NCBI GenBank assembly: GCA_016165875.1
Contig: JABBOT010000080.1
Location: 34,362,364-34,426,363 of the forward strand
DNA length: 64,000 bases
Direction: 5' to 3'
Origin: Acanthopleura granulata
Taxonomy: Eukaryota; Mollusca; Polyplacophora; Chitonida; Chitonidae
How positions within the stretch are numbered: position 1 is the first letter of the stretch; every line of letters begins with the position of its first letter. Shown here in pieces: positions 46,401 through 57,164 of the stretch. A model generated the notes under the pieces. The model saw only the letters and a list, made by a program, of their open reading frames with translations. It was not told where the DNA came from and ran no database searches. Made by a program: the position numbers and the translations under genes.

Positions 46401-48480
46401 CACGCTCGCCAGTAGTATACACTTCGCTGAGCACTCTCTTTTCGCCGAGAGGGGGCAGTATCTTCATGATGAAGTCGCTGGCAAAAACCCACTGACGAAT
46501 GACCCTGTCCGTCAATGAAGGGAACCCTCATTCAATCCCCGGCCTCTAAATTTGGTTTAAGTGTCACTTTGCCGATAAATAAAAGCGTTTATCGATTGAC
46601 AGGCAGGAGAAATCAATTTCTGAAAGCATTCGATATCCGCATGTGAGTCGTTCATTGCCAGGCCGTAATATGGCCGATAGTCTGCCCGACCATAAGTTCA
46701 TTAAGCTTAGTCACGTGATCAAAGATCGTCTCCAGGCGGTAATGATTTGGCAAGTGACGATACACGTCTAAACTGGGCCCCTTGAATCTCATATAGTAAT
46801 ATTATAGTACAAGAAAACCTGGAACCCTGCAGCTTATATTTTGTTCATTTGTCTGATGTGATATTTTGTTTACGTAGACCTTCATACATATATAACACTC
46901 TTGTTGACAAATATGGACATTGCCGTCAGGACATCTGGCGATCTGTTTCATAGTTGTCAATACAAAGCCGTATCTAATTCGAGTGAACCAAATACTGTAT
47001 TGGGGCGGTATATACATCCGTTCATTGCAACCACACGGTGCTCCAAAGACAGACATAATCCCAAATACCAACATTATAGAAATCGAAAATATATCTGGAA
47101 ATTATTCACAGCCTGTCGGTATGAAATTTGGATGCTATGCCAATTAAATCAACTGTTCTCCCTACATTACTGAAAACTTATGACTCTTCCACATGTTAGC
47201 AGCTTTATTAACTATTTATGCTATTATTCTTTCCATACTGTCTTTTTTTTTTTTGGAAACTGGTGTTTCAGGTTTGATTGCATGTGAAGACCCATGATGA
47301 AATCCCATCATTTCATTACACCATGATGGTCATTGATATATTTTAGACATTCGTCAAGTTCTCGATTTGGCAGTGTTTGAACGTATTAGGAAACGGGACG
47401 CCCGTTGTATGGTCTCTTTTGCCATCCAATCTGTAGGGATCACAGTAAGCCATTTTCACCAGTCCCTAACGTGATTTGCAGGACGATATCTGGAAACCAT
47501 TTAATCCTTCTTCGAATCGGACACTGTCAAGGAATTCCAAGCGTCATCGACAATATATGAAAAAAAAACTCAGCTAGCTGGTAGTGAAGCTATCTCAGTG
47601 AAATCTATGTAAGTTGAGAGGAGGCTGGGGTTCACTGGATGTAAGCGACAACTATCACATAGGACACACAATGGACAACACCTTTACTTTTGAGCAGTTG
47701 TCCTTTCGAGCAGCTATATATTATCCTAGTTATATATCCATGCATTCTGTATGCATGCACTACCACGCCATATCAGCTAATAACGAAGTGACATTCGCCA
47801 GTCGTCAGCTCGCCCATGCAAACACCTATGTAAAAGTGTCACCGAAATTTGCACATCGCTGTGGTTTGGACAATGAGAAAGGACATGCAAAAAATTCGAT
47901 ACAAAGTGAACAGCTATTGCCAAAAATTCAAATCCGAGGATCGATGCAATATATAAAGTTCACTATGGATTCCAGCTGCTATATACGCACTGTTTTCACG
48001 GCGTTCGCTGGATCCGCTATTTAGCCTTGGCAATAAATCACAGTCAGTCCTATGGACTGGTGATAACAGAAAAAGTAAATTTATTCCACCCGGTAAAGGT
48101 TAAGCCTATAAATCGATATATTTACGGAGAATCCGTCTCGACGGATTTGGTGCCATCAAAGTCTTGTCTGGTTGATCTGTCCCAAATTGGCATCACGCAG
48201 CTTTATTGTTGTCCCTTCAGTATTGTTCTCTTTACAGTGATATTAACCGCTAAATTACCCTGTATTGATTTACAGGTTAATTGGATGTGTGTATATTGCG
48301 GGATATTTTTATACTGCACCTCTCACCTCCTTCAGTAGCACCCTCATGTGCCGTATAATATGGAAGTTAATATATGCCTATATAGATTTTGCTTAGTTTA
48401 TATCTTGGCAAAAATGTGAAATTTGTGTTGGAAAGCAATTTAACAGAAAAGCAAAATGTTAAATCGATTTGCACATTCAT
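43414..48480. other. Long gene-poor stretch
   Basis: A G-rich run (GGTGGGGGTGGGGGGAG, about 43917) adjoins a tRNA-like head on the minus strand (B-box-like GCGGATTTGATTCTCC, about 43930-43985). A run of A lies at 44404 and runs of T at 46008 and 47243. A B-box-like TTCAATCCCCGG is at about 46531. The frames at 46072-46518 (148 codons), 47614-48024 (136) and others lack family features. Confidence 0.35.
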
Positions 48481-48484
48481 GCTG

Positions 48485-48575
48485 TAGTGTGGGTGGAAGT
48501 GGTAGCACGGTTTGTCTCGCTTGTTTTTCACTCGCCCGGACGCAGCACGTGTGGGTTCAAACGTAGACAGAGACA
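48485..48575 (+). mobile_element. tRNA-like SINE head
   Basis: GTGGTAGCACGGTTTGTCTC is followed about 45 bp later by GTGTGGGTTCAAACG, a convincing B box. No recognisable SINE body follows, so this is either a different family or an isolated relic. Confidence 0.3.
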
Positions 48576-48783
48576 GGGAATTTTCTCCTGTCGCCATTGT
48601 GCTTTGGGTCCTTCCTGGCAAAATAGTGTTGACAATGGTCGAAGAGCCTAAGCAGGTCTTCAATACAGTTCGTTGATTAAGATCAAGAGCAGTTCACTTA
48701 TGTTGTATACGTTATGTTGAGCTCAATGGAGTAACGGTGGATTTTCCTCTCCCAACAGGTGCCGCTGCAGTGAAATAAGGACT

Positions 48784-48925
48784 TCTACGTCATAAGTCTT
48801 TTGTTATGCAGCGTAAAACATATTGCGTTGAAGGGTTTCATTTATGACGTAAGTGGTCTACTCACTGTGACGTCGCGCTGTTGACGCAGCAGTAAAATCT
48901 TCCGCGTCACTAAAATGACGTCACA
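48784..48925. promoter_or_regulatory. Cluster of CRE/ATF-like sites
   Basis: TACGTCAT (48787), ATGACGTAAG (48844), TGACGTCG (48869), GCGTCAC (48904) and a perfect TGACGTCA (48916-48923) fall within about 140 bp. This density is unusual for the AT-rich surroundings and suggests a promoter or enhancer. It overlaps the candidate exon at 48866-49027, and the two readings compete. Confidence 0.35.
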
Positions 48926-49027
48926 TGTACAACTTGGGGCGTCTGCCCGTATCCAATTTCTTCTGGTAAGCGTCATAATGCACGATAAACCCAGTGCAAA
49001 AATGTCATTATCTGCTTTCTGATAGAC
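48866..49027 (-). CDS. Possible internal exon, unrecognised
   Basis: A 54-codon frame lies between a strong acceptor (tatttgcttccatgcag) and a consensus donor (gtgagt), phase 0 at both ends. It begins VYQKADNDIFALGLSCIMTL. K-A-D-x-D-I-F-A-L-G resembles subdomain IX of protein kinases (D-x-[FW]-[SA]-x-G), but the following residues do not continue the kinase pattern. It may be a chance frame over a CRE-rich regulatory region. Confidence 0.25.
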
Positions 49028-49499
49028 CTGCATGGAAGCAAATAGAGAACTTTTCATTACCTCGCTACAGGTCAAGTGAACGATTCAGGGACGTAGCTAG
49101 GCAGCAAGATCACTCATCTCGCTAGTTCGCTTCCCCACCTTTCTATATCGTTACCTCACACTATGTTACGAAGCTCAAGAAAGCAAAAGGTTCTCTATCG
49201 GTTTCAATGGGTAGGCTGTATTACTGATGAGGAACCGCTCTGATGTACTCCCTAGCACTTATGATAACTCTGGGGCTAGATATGAGCTACGACGAGTCTT
49301 TTACTCAGTACCTGTGTATCTGCTCCTGATTTTCGAATGTGTCACCGATACCCGCATGTACACTGACCATTCTTAACATGAGCTTTTTTAAAATTTAATT
49401 CGAAGTATGGAGTGCGACGGGATGTATTTGACCTTCAGAGAGTGGTTTCCGGGACAGAGCCGAGGTATTGCACACAAAAGATTACAACAATAAGACCAG

Positions 49500-49710
49500 A
49501 GAAGGGACGACAGTGTGATAGTTAATTTATCTCAGAGTTTTATTCCAACTGTTCATGTAACCACATCAAAGGTGGCAACTTACACACCCTCCTATAGCAC
49601 CATGGCGTGCATGAGGTTTAAAAGGTGCAGGGATGTAAACTGGCATTTATTACACGTCAGTGGTCTAGAATTATTTAAAATGCTCTTTGATGATAAATGA
49701 TAATTTCCCC
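49500..49710 (+). repeat. Dispersed family F, copy 1
   Basis: Shares GGGACGACAGTGTGATAGTT, a CCTATAGCACCATGG block, TTTATTACACGTCAGTGGTC and TAGAATTATTTAAAATGCTC with copies at 54660 and 59640. Confidence 0.6.
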
Positions 49711-50438
49711 CCAGTAACAGCAAATGGAGTACTGTGTTTGACCCTTGTACAGAAGAATCGCCTCTGCAGTATTCCAAATCACGGAAGCACTGTCTTAGTA
49801 TGAATTAAAGTGGTACTTTTACCGGCATGTTTCCTGGATGAAGCGTTGGTCGGCCTTGTGTTTTTAACCTTCTTTAAATGTCAGTGAGATTTTCAGAGAC
49901 CTGTCTCATATTCCAACTGCCCTGTTAAGGAACATTGCCGGAACCTAAAGGATAATCAGCTCTTGTGTACACGTGACTGTAAGTGGGCACACCTACCATA
50001 CTGTCAGTAACCTCCACCTACGGTGCATAAGTAACCGCATCTGGACATCATTTGATTCTTTCTGTGATTATCAACACTTTAGCTCGATGTTGGCGTGTTG
50101 GTTTTCTGGTACACTCTTAAGTGTTACAGCACACTCTCTGTGTAAGCCTGTCAAGACAAACCTGCACCGTCATTAAGACGAGATGTGCCGATGTACTGCA
50201 AAAACAGAAACGACTGTCATTGATGGATAACATGACAAGAGTTCCAACACACACTCGCGTTTTTCATTATGGAAAGGGGAAATATTTCAGTGTGCAGCTG
50301 ATATTTGATGAGCTCATTCACTACATTATCGGATCAACAACTGGATATTCGAAGGAATTTATTTCTGTTCTTCTACCTTTATTGATTCCTTCGTTTACTT
50401 CCAAAGAAGGCAAATTTGTTGGTGCAGGAAATCGTGGT
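49711..50438. other. Gene-free sequence
   Basis: No recognisable element apart from the start of the 166-codon frame noted at 50121. Confidence 0.4.
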
Positions 50439-50621
50439 GTGAAGCTAGACCCATCCCACTTCATCACAGATTACCATAGTATGAAGCTAGACCCATCCCA
50501 CTTCATCACAGATTACCATAGTATGAAGCTAGACCCATCACACTTCATCACAGATTACGGTCGCACATTAATTTATTACCGGTACATTTTATTTATCAGA
50601 TACGTTTGTACGATTTTTTGA
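50121..50621 (+). other. 166-codon frame with a 14-residue internal repeat
   Basis: The frame is open across a 42-bp tandem repeat, so the translated product contains three copies of KLDPSHFITDYHSM (the third truncated after DY). It starts at an ATG in ordinary context and ends in a TGA. No signal peptide, known domain or splice signal is evident. Since 42 is a multiple of three, any frame open in one unit stays open, so this is weak evidence for coding. Confidence 0.2.
50439..50558 (+). repeat. 42-bp tandem array, 2.8 units
   Basis: Units at 50441, 50483 and 50525 begin GAAGCTAGACCCATCCCACT and include CACAGATTACCATAGTAT. Unit identity is nearly complete, with one C-to-A change in unit 3. 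Confidence 0.97.
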
Positions 50622-51080
50622 CGAATTTTTACATTTTTACATTTTTCTCAAACAAGTTTGAATGGCGGATTTCCGGCATAATTTCTACTCTACCCTGACT
50701 TTTAAGAGCTTGGTTGTGGTAACTCAGGGACCTAAATTAAAGAAAAGTAACTCGCCTAATACAGAGCACAGATTATAATTCAAAATAAATGTGACTTTTT
50801 AATCGTTAACTGTTGAGAGAGTGGCTGTGGGTTGGCTGGCGAGTTTACCTCTACTGGGTAGGTAATTGCATTCAAATGATAGCTTTTCACATCAAAGTTG
50901 ATATATATCATGCTTGTAGTGGATAATGCAACTAGCGGCTGGTTTCTTTTATTTTCTTCTGTTTCAGACACCCCTGTTTCAGGCTCGAAAATTTGAGCAC
51001 TTTACTATGTCCTTAAATAGGAATAATTAGGAGGAGACCGGACATGCGTAGAAATGTAGACCAGCACTCTCATATTCATT

Positions 51081-51318
51081 CGTGAAAGAGGCAGTTAGGC
51101 CAGGTGCCTTCCACCGACGCGATCGTTGTAGGTTCAATCCCAACTGACGTCCTCTTCGATCGGACGTGGAAAGATTCGCCAGTAGCCTGTGGGTGCCCTG
51201 GGTTTCCACCGGGCTCTGTCCAGTTTTCTCACACCACTAGCCACTGTCGTATATTAAAGGAAAATATTCTTGAGTGCGGCATAATTAAACACCAATTAAA
51301 TAAATAAATAAATCCCAC
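51081..51318 (+). mobile_element. tRNA-derived SINE, near full length
   Basis: The head carries a B box (TTGTAGGTTCAATCCC), then a variant body (CTGGGTTTCCACCGGGCTCT), TATTCTTGAGTGCGGCATAA and an (AAAT)n tail. Possible short target duplications ATTCATT lie at 51074-51080 and about 51319-51325. The body differs from the other copies and may be a subfamily. Confidence 0.8.
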
Positions 51319-51344
51319 ATTCATTAACTTCGACACAAACATTT

Positions 51345-51560
51345 AAAGTTGCCATATGACCACAGCCACACCCATTTCAAGTGGCTTTGTCATCACAGCC
51401 ACAAACATTTGAAGTTGTCTTATGGCCACAGCTACACAAGCATTTGAAGTTGTCTTATGGCCACCGCCACAAGTATTTAAAGTTTCCTTATGGCAATAGC
51501 CACAAACATCTACGGTCTTTTTCTGACCAAAACCGCAAATATTTAAAGTTGCAAACATTG
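51345..51560 (+). repeat. ~40-bp minisatellite
   Basis: Five to six copies of a unit near CACAAACATTTGAAGTTGTC plus TTATGGCCACAGC. Unit length is 36-42 bp. Both strands are open through it (51343-51570 on -, 51381-51608 on +), an expected artefact. Confidence 0.8.
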
Positions 51561-52304
51561 AAAGATACATGTAGACTACAGATTAGGTACGACACTGTAA
51601 ATTTCTGAAAAGTTTACAGACACTTTAGCAAGATGCCCGTGTGTGCCATCTGTAGGGTGTAGTTTAATACTTATTAAAATGTTTTATTGTTAATACAGAC
51701 TTCTAATAAAGGTTATAAATGCGTCGTATTTTATACAGGATGATTTACTCGCCCACGCCACGAGGAAGATCTTACTCTGTGTTATTTTAATGAATGAGGA
51801 CATCTACTCAGTGCCTGTTTCATGATGCCAGTCAATCTTTTGTCTCGAAGAACACTGGTAGCCTTTGTTCCTTACATATTATCACCCCGTGGGGAATGAT
51901 CCTTTTATCAGATAGCACAACCTTGATAAATATATTCCCTGTAACGTCCATTATTACTCGTCATAAGAAATTATCTGATAGGAATCTCAAAAAAATAAAA
52001 ACGCACTCTTCATATTTAATACGACTAAGGTCAAAAACTATTGTTGCGTCTGGCCCGGGTTTGTTTATGTTAGATTGTTGACAGCGCAGGGTTGTCTGGT
52101 ACATAGAGTTTTAAGATAACACGGTCAGCAGACGTACAGAAGCTAACTAAAACTAACATTTAATTATTACTGATTAGACAGATGTTAAGTTAGTGTCGAA
52201 AGATAAAAGCCAGCGAATTTGTCAGTAAATTCGCTCTTCGTTCTAAATTGTACTTTTTTGCACATAGTTCTTTGAATAGCAACTATAAGCGGTTATTTTC
52301 TCCT
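51561..52304. other. Gene-free sequence
   Basis: Nothing recognised. Confidence 0.4.
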
Positions 52305-52436
52305 TTTTTTTGCTGTTAAACAGACAATACCTGTTACATTTCCACATTAAATATAGACATAGACGTAGCAATAGATGTATATTCATGTTGAACGTAAGCA
52401 ATGTACAGCAATCAGAGTATGTTTAGCAGTTAAAAA
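52305..52436. mobile_element. ~130-bp MITE, copy 2
   Basis: The ends TTTTTTTGCTGTTAAACA and TGTTTAGCAGTTAAAAA are inverted complements over about 14 bp with few mismatches. The interior shares CTGTTACATTTCCACATTAA and GCAATCAGAGTATG with 27733-27855. Confidence 0.75.
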
Positions 52437-52989
52437 GGATCGGATCACTGTTCTTTACCTTTTTCCATATCCAAACAGAAATTCAGTCTGTATTTGCCAA
52501 TATTCAGGGCGTCCTGAAGACAGGTGCTTTGGAAGTTTTGTCAGCGATCTGGTGAAGGCAGCTGGTTGATTCCAGCCACTCCTTCCTTCCCAAAGAAGCC
52601 TCATCACCGTCATGTGAGGGGGAAATTCTCAAATGCGGCTTTAAGTATCAGTCACATAATTAGCAAGTTCAGCACAATCTTATCCTGTAATGCCACTGGA
52701 CTACACAACTATTGTAACTCCGAAAATTGTAGACTTCATTTATTTTGCCATTATCAGGAGAGTGATGATCGAAAAATAAGATGCAAATATTGTGTCACAA
52801 TGAAGTATTCGTTTTTCGGAATTACACAACCTGTGTATTGAATAATATTGTGTTAAATCGATTTTTAACAGACGTGCATAGGTGGCTAAAAACTTTCCAA
52901 ACCAGGCGTGACGTTACTCCCAGGTTACTTGTAACATGTAACCAGACAATGTAAAGCATTCGATATATGACAGTGTCCAAGTTTGCTCA
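52437..52989. other. Gene-free sequence
   Basis: The frames at 52375-52569 and 52524-52841 lack family features. Nothing else recognised. Confidence 0.4.
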
Positions 52990-53965
52990 ACACGTCTGTA
53001 CCGACTTGCATGCACTCTTGACGCCACGTTTGCACCGACATCTTCCCTTGTCGACACATCCGCATCAACGTCTTCACTTGACAGCATATCCGCACCAATC
53101 ACTGATGGACGTGTTCCCTTGACCTTGCGTTTCTGTCGATCTCTTCCGGTGATAGCTCGTCTGTACCGACCCATTCCATTGATGACACGTTAGCACCAAC
53201 CTCTTTCTCATCTCCAACCTCTTTATTTCAGTTCGGGTTGGTACTGACCTCTCACTTTGACGGCATGTACTTACTTACGCGTCGGTACCGACCTCTTCTC
53301 TTGACGAAGTGTCCATATTAATACATTCCCTTCACGGCACTTCTCCGCCGACCTCCTATCTTGGCGATGTGTCTGTGTCGACATTTAGCCTTGAAGGTGC
53401 GCCTTTACGGACCCCTTCCCTTAGAGGTATGTTCCCATCGACCACCTCCCTTGACGACACGTTCGCATCAACATATTCCCTTGACGTTGCGTTCATACCA
53501 ACCTCTTCCCTTGACGCATCCACAACGGTCTCTTTCGATGACAGAGCGTGAAGGTCGATCTCTTCCCTTAACTGAAAGCGCTTTAGCACCGACCTCTTCC
53601 CTTGACGACGCGTCAGCAGTTCTTCCCTTGGTGGCGCTTCCGTATCAACCTCTTCTCATGAGGGCCCATCGGCACCGATCCATTCTCGTGATGGCGCTGT
53701 GGCATCGACCTCGTCCACACCGATCCCCTCCCTTGAAGGCCAATCCATATCAATCCCTTCCCTTCACGGCGCTTCCGCACGGATCTTGACGGCACGTCGA
53801 TACCAGTCTTTTCCCTTGACAGCTCGTCAGCACTGACATCTTTTCACGAAGACTCGATCGCACCTGCCTATTCCCTTGCCGTCGAGTTCGCACCGACCTC
53901 TTCTCTTGACGACTCGTCTGCACCGACATCCTCTCTAGAAGACTCGGAGGCACAGAATTAATGAG
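52990..53965 (+). repeat. 30-bp minisatellite (~1 kb)
   Basis: About thirty degenerate copies of a unit near TCTTCCCTTGACGACACGTT plus CGCACCGACC. Thirty is ten codons, so long frames run through it on both strands: + 53309-53551 (PTSSLDDASA-type decapeptides), + 53361-53789, - 52914-53174, - 53356-53589 (SREEVGANVS-type) and - 53750-54019. No signal peptide, splice sites or unique flanking coding sequence identify any of them as a gene. Confidence 0.9.
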
Positions 53966-54659
53966 GTTGACGGCTAACGGATAATTATACATATTACATC
54001 CAGTCAGAAAAGGGGGCAAGAAAATCTGATTGGCGAGTAACTTGCTTCATTCTGCAACAGCTGTCAGCTTATCGCGGCAGTTCACCAGAAAACAATGTCT
54101 TACAGTGTAATAAATGCGACCTCTACCATCTTCTAGTCGATCTTGCATAGATTTTCAGTGGCCTTTCACGCTCTGGTAATGAACCAGTCCATAAATTGGA
54201 CAATTAAGCGACATATTCTGAACGTGGAATCCATGCACTGCTAATGTGAAGATGGCATTCACCCAGAGTTCATCATTAATACTGATTGATACACCTGTCT
54301 TGAAATGGTGATCAATCTCGTTCTCCTATATATATGCAGTTATCTTTCAGGTTTAACGGTTGATACAATTTTAGATTTAGAAGATCGTGATCATGTGTCC
54401 AAGGAAACTGATTTTCTATGTTGCATCTTGAGTAAAAGAATCAGACGAAACCTTTTTTAGAGTCAAGGTCGTAAAAGCTCTACCACCAGAATTGCAAGGA
54501 AACTTTCATCAAGATAGTTACCAGCTTATAGCGCCATCTCGTCCTGGAAGCGCAAGCTTTATGTTTTGGCACCCAATGAAGACGTGTGAGAATACACACC
54601 TCACGTCACCCGCATTTACTGATCGTCAGACTAGATTTCCACAGAAATGACTATAGCAC
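53966..54659. other. Gene-free sequence
   Basis: Unique AT-rich DNA. A CAGTGTAATAAATGCGACCT stretch near 54101 weakly resembles 60569. Confidence 0.4.
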
Positions 54660-54905
54660 AGAGAGTAAAACTACAGCAACTACGACAGTGTAATAGTTGG
54701 CAAGTGGTCACACGTAACGGAAAAATTCCGGCGTCTTGACAATTTACGTCATGCCGTTAGGGTTATATAAGTAGAAACAATTTATGTTACCCCCTAGTGC
54801 CATGGGGTAAGTAGAATTAGATACAAAAAATATGCTGCGATTTTAATTATTAGATGTCACTGGTCAAGAATTGCTCGAAATGATGTGCTATCTTCACCTT
54901 TAATA
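54660..54905 (+). repeat. Dispersed family F, copy 2
   Basis: Shares CTACGACAGTGTAATAGTTG, ACCCCCTAGTGCCATGGGGT, ATTAGATGTCACTGGTCAAG and AATTGCTCGAAATGATG with the copies at 49500 and 59640. Confidence 0.6.
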
Positions 54906-55163
54906 ACTATAATATAAAGGCAATGAAGAGACCAGCGTGTTCAAGAGCAGGGACCGACATTTTCCATTTTTAAAGAAAAATACAACTCATGACTCAGGCC
55001 CTGTTCACTAAAAGGATTCCAAGATTCTTTTTCGAATACAAAAACCTGTTTGAATTTCTGTGAATTCGGTACTGTATTGTCTTCGTTTGGAGTGTGTGTG
55101 CTGCCGGCTGGGGATCTGAGGCCCCCATGCTTTTAAGTTTATGAGAGACTGACCAATCAGAGA

Positions 55164-55165
<2 letters not shown>

Positions 55166-55199
<34 letters not shown>
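55166..55199. repeat. (TA)n microsatellite
   Basis: About 17 TA dinucleotides without interruption. Confidence 0.97.
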
Positions 55200-55202
<3 letters not shown>

Positions 55203-55476
55203 GTTTATAAGTTGTGAGGTAAATCTTGTGAGTTGAATGTCAGTGTAACATGTAGTAACATAGCGACAGGACACTGTTAAACACTTGTGTTTTAATTATA
55301 ACAAGTATACTGATGTGAACAACAGTGCAAATTATTTCCAGGCCACTGTGTTATGGCGAGAGTAAGTTTCTAAATCCTTCAAAAGTTATAAATTTACATA
55401 TATACTTAAGTTTCACCCACAACCTAAACAGCACACTGCAGCCTCAGGTGGCAAGAGTGTTCCACTCTTTGAAGAA

Positions 55477-55560
55477 TTATGTCACAGCCCACACACAATG
55501 GCTTTGTTTCATGCTATTCAACGGAGCAAGGTCAAATGCCAATTTCCACTCTCGTAGTTG
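55477..55560 (-). CDS. Possible last exon of the small-protein gene
   Basis: After a good acceptor (aaagaatttttctgacag) the frame reads QLREWKLAFDLAPLNSM, then KQSHCVWAVT and TAA, in phase 0. It would fit an alternative use of the exon at 56435-56531, spliced at CAGCAG|gtgcag in phase 0. The composition looks coding, but the link is speculative. Confidence 0.2.
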   Translation of the reverse strand, partial: QLREWKLAFDLAPLNSMKQSHCVWAVT

Positions 55561-56006
55561 CTGTCAGAAAAATTCTTTATCGAAATAAACATAATACGGT
55601 CCAATCTTTTTTGGCAAATTTAACTTAAAACAAAGACTGTCTGTCATCCATCAGAAATAAATGAACCATTTTGTGCGCTGTAAAGTGTGGTGCGAAATTC
55701 ATGTTATCTGTAACCATGCTTTAGATCAGTTGTTCACATGTCAGTCTTGTCGTTTTAAAGAAAATGAACTGTATCTCAAGGCGTGTGCGTGTGTATGATG
55801 TGTTAGCCTAATCACCCGGAGATCAGGGCGATCACATCAAAAGAAACGGAGAAACCGGAGACACTACACCAACAAAGACTTCTCTTCGATTAATTTATTA
55901 CATGCACTGTGGTATTTTGAATGTATCGATTGTTTCTAGTAAATGTGAAAAAAAGGGATAACGTGTATTGGCCTAGATCACCCCATGTACCCGTTTCTGT
56001 AATATT

Positions 56007-56190
56007 GAATTGATTGGTGTTTTACCCCTTACTTAAGAATATTTAACTTACATGACGGCGGCTAGCATTATGGTGGGATGCAACCGGGCAGAGCCCGGGG
56101 GGAAACCCACCACCATCTGTAAGTTGCTGGCGGACCTTCTCACGTACGGCCGGAGAGAAACCAGCATGAGCTTGACTTGAACTCACAGTG
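56007..56190 (-). mobile_element. tRNA-derived SINE, head-truncated
   Basis: Good match to the family: ATTGGTGTTTTACCCCTTAC, CATGACGGCGGCTAGCATTA, CCGGGCAGAGCCCGG, TCACGTACGGCCGGAGAG and a B-box complement TTGAACTCACAG at the right. Confidence 0.85.
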
Positions 56191-56434
56191 GTGGCGTTTT
56201 CTGCATGTAATTGGGGCAGTCCCACAAATAGCAAAATTTGCATACTGGTGAAGCGAAAAACACGCGAAAGTATATGACGTAAAATGTTTTTCCTTTCATT
56301 CTGTCCATAAAAACAGTTCTGGTTTTCTGTGTAGGCAGGGGAGGAAAGGGAAGAGGGTAGAATTATTAGTCTTCTCCAGATCAATACTGATTTAGGGCAC
56401 AAAAATCTATTTTCCTGTTGATAAGAAAAACAGT

Positions 56435-56531
56435 TCATCTCAGGCACATCTGCTGCACCTGCTGCTGTTCGAAATCATCCAGATCGGTTTTGTAATGGTT
56501 GAAATAAAATATCACAGTGTAATATTTTGGC
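56435..56531 (-). CDS. Small-protein gene, second exon
   Basis: It follows a good acceptor (gttttctacttag) and completes, with its first base, the codon left by the exon at 57010-57113. It reads PKYYTVIFYFNHYKTDLDDF, then EQQQVQQMCLR and TGA. Alternatively a donor inside the CAG run (CAGCAG|gtgcag, exon end 56459) could splice in phase 0 to 55477-55560. The hydrophobic TVIFYF followed by an acidic, glutamine-rich tail is not one I recognise. Together with the first exon it would give a protein of about 66 residues. Confidence 0.35.
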
Positions 56532-57009
56532 CTAAGTAGAAAACTTAGCATACGTAAATTAAAGGTATAAAGGTATGCAAACCAGTTTACTTTCCAATGT
56601 CTTGTTTCTGTACACCGTTGAAGTACAGCTGATCTGTTACCGCCACAGATTTGGAGAGCCAAATAAATAATGCAGCAATTTTATATTGTTTATACCCTTT
56701 TTTTTCCTGTTACTCTCTAGAGAAATGAATTCATACGAACTCATATCCGAATGACAGCAGCTTAATTCTCATTGTGATTTTCGCAATAAGATATTCATCA
56801 TCTCTCCCACCTGGTAAATACCTTTGAAATGTGATTGACGTTTGTTCTTTCCCCCACAGATGACATTTCATTTCGGTGAAGTTCTTGGCAAATACCGGCT
56901 CTTTTACCCTTGTGGTATATAGTGTCAGTGGTCAGACTTTCCTTTGTTTTCTGACACACTAACCCCAGCCATTTCATTATACGTGAACGGTTAAATCACT
57001 CATATATAC

Positions 57010-57113
57010 CTCCCACGCTTGGCATATTGACGGCTTAGGGGAATATACAGCTCTGCATCACTCTGGTATTGTGGACCATCTGGATCAAGCAGACGACGGA
57101 AGATGTCTGACAT
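57010..57113 (-). CDS. Small-protein gene, first coding exon
   Basis: An ATG four bases after a good acceptor (ccaaattttccag, exon start 57117) opens MSDIFRRLLDPDGPQYQSDA, then ELYIPLSRQYAKRG, and ends at AG|gtatat in phase 2. An in-frame TGA directly before the ATG fixes the start, so the acceptor would join a 5' UTR exon. The sequence is charged and balanced like a real cytosolic protein and unlike the simple-sequence DNA beside it. I do not recognise the family. The phase match with 56435-56531 is the main support for a gene. Confidence 0.45.
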
Positions 57114-57164
57114 TCACCTGGAAAATTTGGTGATTGACTAGTGGCAATGCTTGCAGGCCTCGTA

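Noticed and set aside
52533..52569. Exon after the acceptor at 52507
   Set aside because: Open for fewer than 20 codons in the best frame, without donor or family signal.
53309..53789. Decapeptide-repeat protein
   Set aside because: Not called as a gene because a 30-bp unit keeps several frames open on both strands; no start, signal or splice evidence singles one out.
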